Positions 61,649-64,000 of a stretch of 64,000 bases of DNA are shown piece after piece. Under the pieces are notes generated by a model. It was given only the letters and a program-made list of their open reading frames with translations, searched no databases and had not been told where the DNA came from. The stretch is from Phycisphaerae bacterium (GTDB taxonomy: Bacteria > Planctomycetota > Phycisphaerae > UBA1845 > Fen-1342). The stretch is taken from NCBI GenBank assembly GCA_017999985.1, contig JAGNKU010000001.1, positions 487,276 to 551,275 on the forward strand, given 5' to 3'. Numbering within the stretch: position 1 is the stretch's first letter; each line of letters starts with the position of its first letter. A program made the translations under genes and the position numbers.

Positions 61649-62743
61649 CTATCCCGGTTGCGGCGGCGCGACTGGCGCGGCCTGCGGCTGCGTAGTCGCC
61701 GGCGGCGGCGCGATGATCTGGATCGGCACGCTCAGCGTCCGGTACTCGGCGTCGGCGGCCGTGGTCTTGATTTCAATCCGCGGCTCCACGCCGGCGGGGA
61801 TGCGGTCGCCCGGCGGCAGCACGACGGTGACCTCGTAAACGGCGGCGGACTTGCCAGCAGCGCCGGGCGCGGCCTGCCCGAAGGTCACCTTGATCGCGTC
61901 GTGACTGGCCTGCGCGGACTCGATCTCGCACGGGTAGTCCGGCGCGTGCGAAACGCGCAGCACGCGCGTCATCGGGCTCACCGCGTTCCTGGGCAGATAC
62001 AGCTTCGCGGGCCGCACCGACACCGGCGGCTGCACGAACCCGTACATCGGCACCGAGATTTCCGGCACGAGTTCGATCCCCGTCGTCAGGACGACGTTCG
62101 CCTGGTAGCGGTCAACCTTGAGCGGCGGCTGCGTCCTGGCCGTCAGCTTGTAGCGCTGCCCCGGTTCGATCTCCTGGATCTCGACCGCGAAGGGCCCGAA
62201 GTCCTGGCCCTCCTTCAGCTTGAGGAATAGCTTGTCTGTGTACTTGTTGACGACCTCGACGGCCTTCGATTCCTGCGATTGCTGGTAAAGCTGCCCGAAG
62301 ATCATCCCGTCCTTCGGCTCGAGCTCATAGATCGGCTTCACCTCGCCGGTGATCTTGATGACGGTGGAGCCGCGGGCCGGGTCGTTGCATGTCAGCGTGA
62401 CGGTCTGGTTAGCCGGTCCCAGCCGGCGCAGCGAGTCATACGTGATCGTCATCGTGTCCGACGCGCCGGGCGCCAGCGGGCTCTTCGGCTTCGTGGGCAC
62501 GGTGCAGCCGCAGGAGCTCTTGACCTCGAGGGTCAACGGGGCGTCACCCGTGTTCTTGATGGTGAATTCCTGCTTCAGCGGCTGGCCCTGCCACGCCGTG
62601 CCGAAGTTGAACTCGGTCGGGCTGATCTCGAAGCGCGGTCCCGCGCCGGCCGGTGCCGCCGCCGGCGCCTGCGCCCAGGCCGCGCCCCCGCACGCCATCC
62701 CCGCAATCCACACCGCGCCCCACGCCCAGTATCGGCTAACCAT
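61649..62743 (-). CDS. DUF1573-domain secreted protein (first)
   Basis: A 364-residue exported protein. A signal peptide (WAWGAVWIAGMACGGAAWAQ) is followed by a DUF1573 domain: ISPTEFNFGTAWQGQPLKQE then KNTGDAPLTL and the hallmark SSCGCTVP, a CGC motif that may form a disulfide. Further beta-sandwich repeats follow to a Pro/Ala-rich tail. Such proteins are abundant in Planctomycetota and of unknown function. The ATG at 62743 has AGGAG upstream. It is paired with a second DUF1573 gene upstream on the same strand, so they are likely co-transcribed. Confidence 0.87.
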   Translation of the reverse strand: MVSRYWAWGAVWIAGMACGGAAWAQAPAAAPAGAGPRFEISPTEFNFGTAWQGQPLKQEFTIKNTGDAPLTLEVKSSCGCTVPTKPKSPLAPGASDTMTITYDSLRRLGPANQTVTLTCNDPARGSTVIKITGEVKPIYELEPKDGMIFGQLYQQSQESKAVEVVNKYTDKLFLKLKEGQDFGPFAVEIQEIEPGQRYKLTARTQPPLKVDRYQANVVLTTGIELVPEISVPMYGFVQPPVSVRPAKLYLPRNAVSPMTRVLRVSHAPDYPCEIESAQASHDAIKVTFGQAAPGAAGKSAAVYEVTVVLPPGDRIPAGVEPRIEIKTTAADAEYRTLSVPIQIIAPPPATTQPQAAPVAPPQPG

Positions 62744-62826
62744 GAACTGCAATCTCCTGCCAAGGCCCCAGGGGTTTCAGGCACACGCGCGGGCCCGCCG
62801 CCCGCGCTGCCACCGCCAGCCGGCGA

Positions 62827-63918
62827 CTATGGCACCGGCTGTTGCGGGCTTTCCGGCGGCCCGCGCAGCTTCAGGTCCCACTCGTGCGGGTCGCTGGTCA
62901 CCAGCACTTCAAGCTTCGGAAAGTCCTTGTCGTCGGTCGTGTACGTGATCACGGCCCCCTCGGGCGGCAATGCGCTCGCGGGCGGCAGCTTCACCTGCGT
63001 CCGCACGACACACGTCAGCTTGGGCGTCAGCTTCTCCAGCCCGCCGATCGGTGGCTCCGGCGCCCGCACCGTGACCTTGATATCCGGGTGGTTCGCGGTC
63101 GCGCCGGTGACATTGAACGGGCCGGTGCCGTAGTACTGCAGGCTCACGGCGCGTTCACCGGCCGTCGTGGCCGTCTTCGGGTCCAGGTAGATGATCGGGG
63201 GCATGACTTGGACGCGCGACATGATCTCGACACGCGCGCCGATCGAAACCTGCGACTCCTTGGACAGCCCCGTCGAGAAGATCAGTCGGCCGCGCCGCAG
63301 CGACCCCGGCGGCAACTCGTGCTTCGTCTTGGCCGTCACGATGTACACCAGCCCCGGCGTGACTTCCTGCACCTCAACGTCCAGGTCCGGCAGGTTGGTC
63401 GAGATCAGCTTCAGCTTCATTGGCTCCGACATCTGGTTCTCGAGCCGGATGCTGCCGGTCTGCCCGGCCGACGGATCGAGCGAACGGATGGTGAGCCCGC
63501 CGAGCGGCGTGCGCTTGACGGCGCGGCGGACGACCCCGTCGATCCGCATCTCGACCTTCGGCCGCGCCGGGTCGTTGCTTTCGATGATGACCTTCGAGTC
63601 GACGTGGTCCTGCTTGCCCTCGGAGTTGTACCGCACCTTGACCTCGGTGTTTTCGCCGGCGGGGATGCGGTCGCGGGCCGGCTGGACGACGGTGCAGCCG
63701 CAGGTCGAGGTGACGTTGGTGAGGACGAGCTCGGCGTTGCCTTCGTTCCGGACGATCAGCGTCATCGTCGGGCTGTCGGGGTGCCAGACCTCGCCGAAGT
63801 TCCACGCTTCCTGCGACAGGACCAGCTTGGGGGCCTTGGTCTGCTGTGCCAAGGCCGCGCCGGGCAGGCTCGTGCACGTCAGGAGCACAACCAGCCAGGT
63901 GAATCGGTACATCTGCAT
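62827..63918 (-). CDS. DUF1573-domain secreted protein (second)
   Basis: A 363-residue exported protein. A signal peptide (FTWLVVLLTCTSLPGAALAQ) leads into a DUF1573 domain with EAWNFGEVWHPDSPTM, RNEGNAELVLTNV and STCGCTVVQPARDRIPAGE, again with the CGC motif. The rest is beta-rich. It has the same plan and length as the protein encoded at 61649, so the two appear to be paralogues from a tandem duplication, now diverged. The spacer between them is 83 bases. Function unknown; a role in envelope structure is a guess. Confidence 0.87.
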   Translation of the reverse strand: MQMYRFTWLVVLLTCTSLPGAALAQQTKAPKLVLSQEAWNFGEVWHPDSPTMTLIVRNEGNAELVLTNVTSTCGCTVVQPARDRIPAGENTEVKVRYNSEGKQDHVDSKVIIESNDPARPKVEMRIDGVVRRAVKRTPLGGLTIRSLDPSAGQTGSIRLENQMSEPMKLKLISTNLPDLDVEVQEVTPGLVYIVTAKTKHELPPGSLRRGRLIFSTGLSKESQVSIGARVEIMSRVQVMPPIIYLDPKTATTAGERAVSLQYYGTGPFNVTGATANHPDIKVTVRAPEPPIGGLEKLTPKLTCVVRTQVKLPPASALPPEGAVITYTTDDKDFPKLEVLVTSDPHEWDLKLRGPPESPQQPVP

Positions 63919-64000
63919 CCGCGACCTCCGCGGCCAACGCCGTCGGGCGCATACCCCGCACTCACGGGGCCCGCCCGCCGGACCACTCCGTCCCCGGTTC

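Overview
The window is a high-GC bacterial chromosome segment, most likely from a member of the Planctomycetota and probably near the class Phycisphaerae. The evidence is a set of lineage-typical traits found together: two secreted proteins with C-terminal dockerin-like repeats, two pseudopilin-type proteins with the FTLIE methylation motif, a PVC-type small basic protein, paired DUF1573 proteins, a split proton-translocating transhydrogenase and a membrane-b type succinate dehydrogenase. I have no marker gene that fixes the species. No prophage, CRISPR array, rRNA or plasmid replication gene is visible.

Layout. 1-5.1 kb: the end of lipA, a DUF900 lipoprotein esterase, a 35-bp tandem repeat, gltX with an insertion after KMSKR, a small lipoprotein, acylphosphatase and an AT-richer two-helix membrane protein. 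5.4-16.1 kb: a seven-gene membrane locus, with three SPFH (HflK/HflC-like) proteins, an ABC ATPase, an ABC-2 permease and a large anchored protein on the minus strand, and a second ABC-2 permease divergent from them. 16.2-24.6 kb: a metal P-type ATPase, a small basic protein, rnc, an IS3 remnant that cut off another gene, tRNA-Ser(CGA), selB behind a possible attenuator, a DedA protein and a tandem-ACT protein. 24.7-31.6 kb: putA, a pseudopilin, a thioredoxin-dockerin protein and a Gfo/Idh/MocA oxidoreductase.

31.6-40.2 kb: sdhC-sdhA-sdhB, with a small lipoprotein gene between sdhA and sdhB that is bounded by inverted CACAGAG-type repeats, then an MlaF/MlaE pair and ftsK. 40.2-46 kb: an IS4-family remnant with 20-bp terminal inverted repeats, a UVR-motif protein, an HU protein, a LOG-family protein and a BcsA-like glycosyltransferase. 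46.2-52.2 kb: cyclodeaminase, tadA, an EamA transporter, a sigma-54 activator, a pseudopilin-dockerin gene pair and nikR, with a nikR-type palindrome in the divergent promoter region. 52.3-55.4 kb: an ECF sigma factor, a probable anti-sigma factor, a secreted helical protein, a methyltransferase and a second fragment of the same IS4 element. 55.4-64 kb: pntAa-pntAb-pntB, nadD, a TPR protein, a sigma-70 family factor and two DUF1573 proteins.

Most genes are core metabolism (lipoylation, translation, TCA cycle, proline catabolism, NADPH supply, NAD synthesis) or cell-envelope functions. The accessory signal lies in the SPFH/ABC locus, the sdh cassette, the nikR and ECF sigma neighbourhood, the selB leader and several families of intergenic palindromes. 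Starts were chosen by Shine-Dalgarno motifs, overlaps and family alignment from memory; no database search was run.
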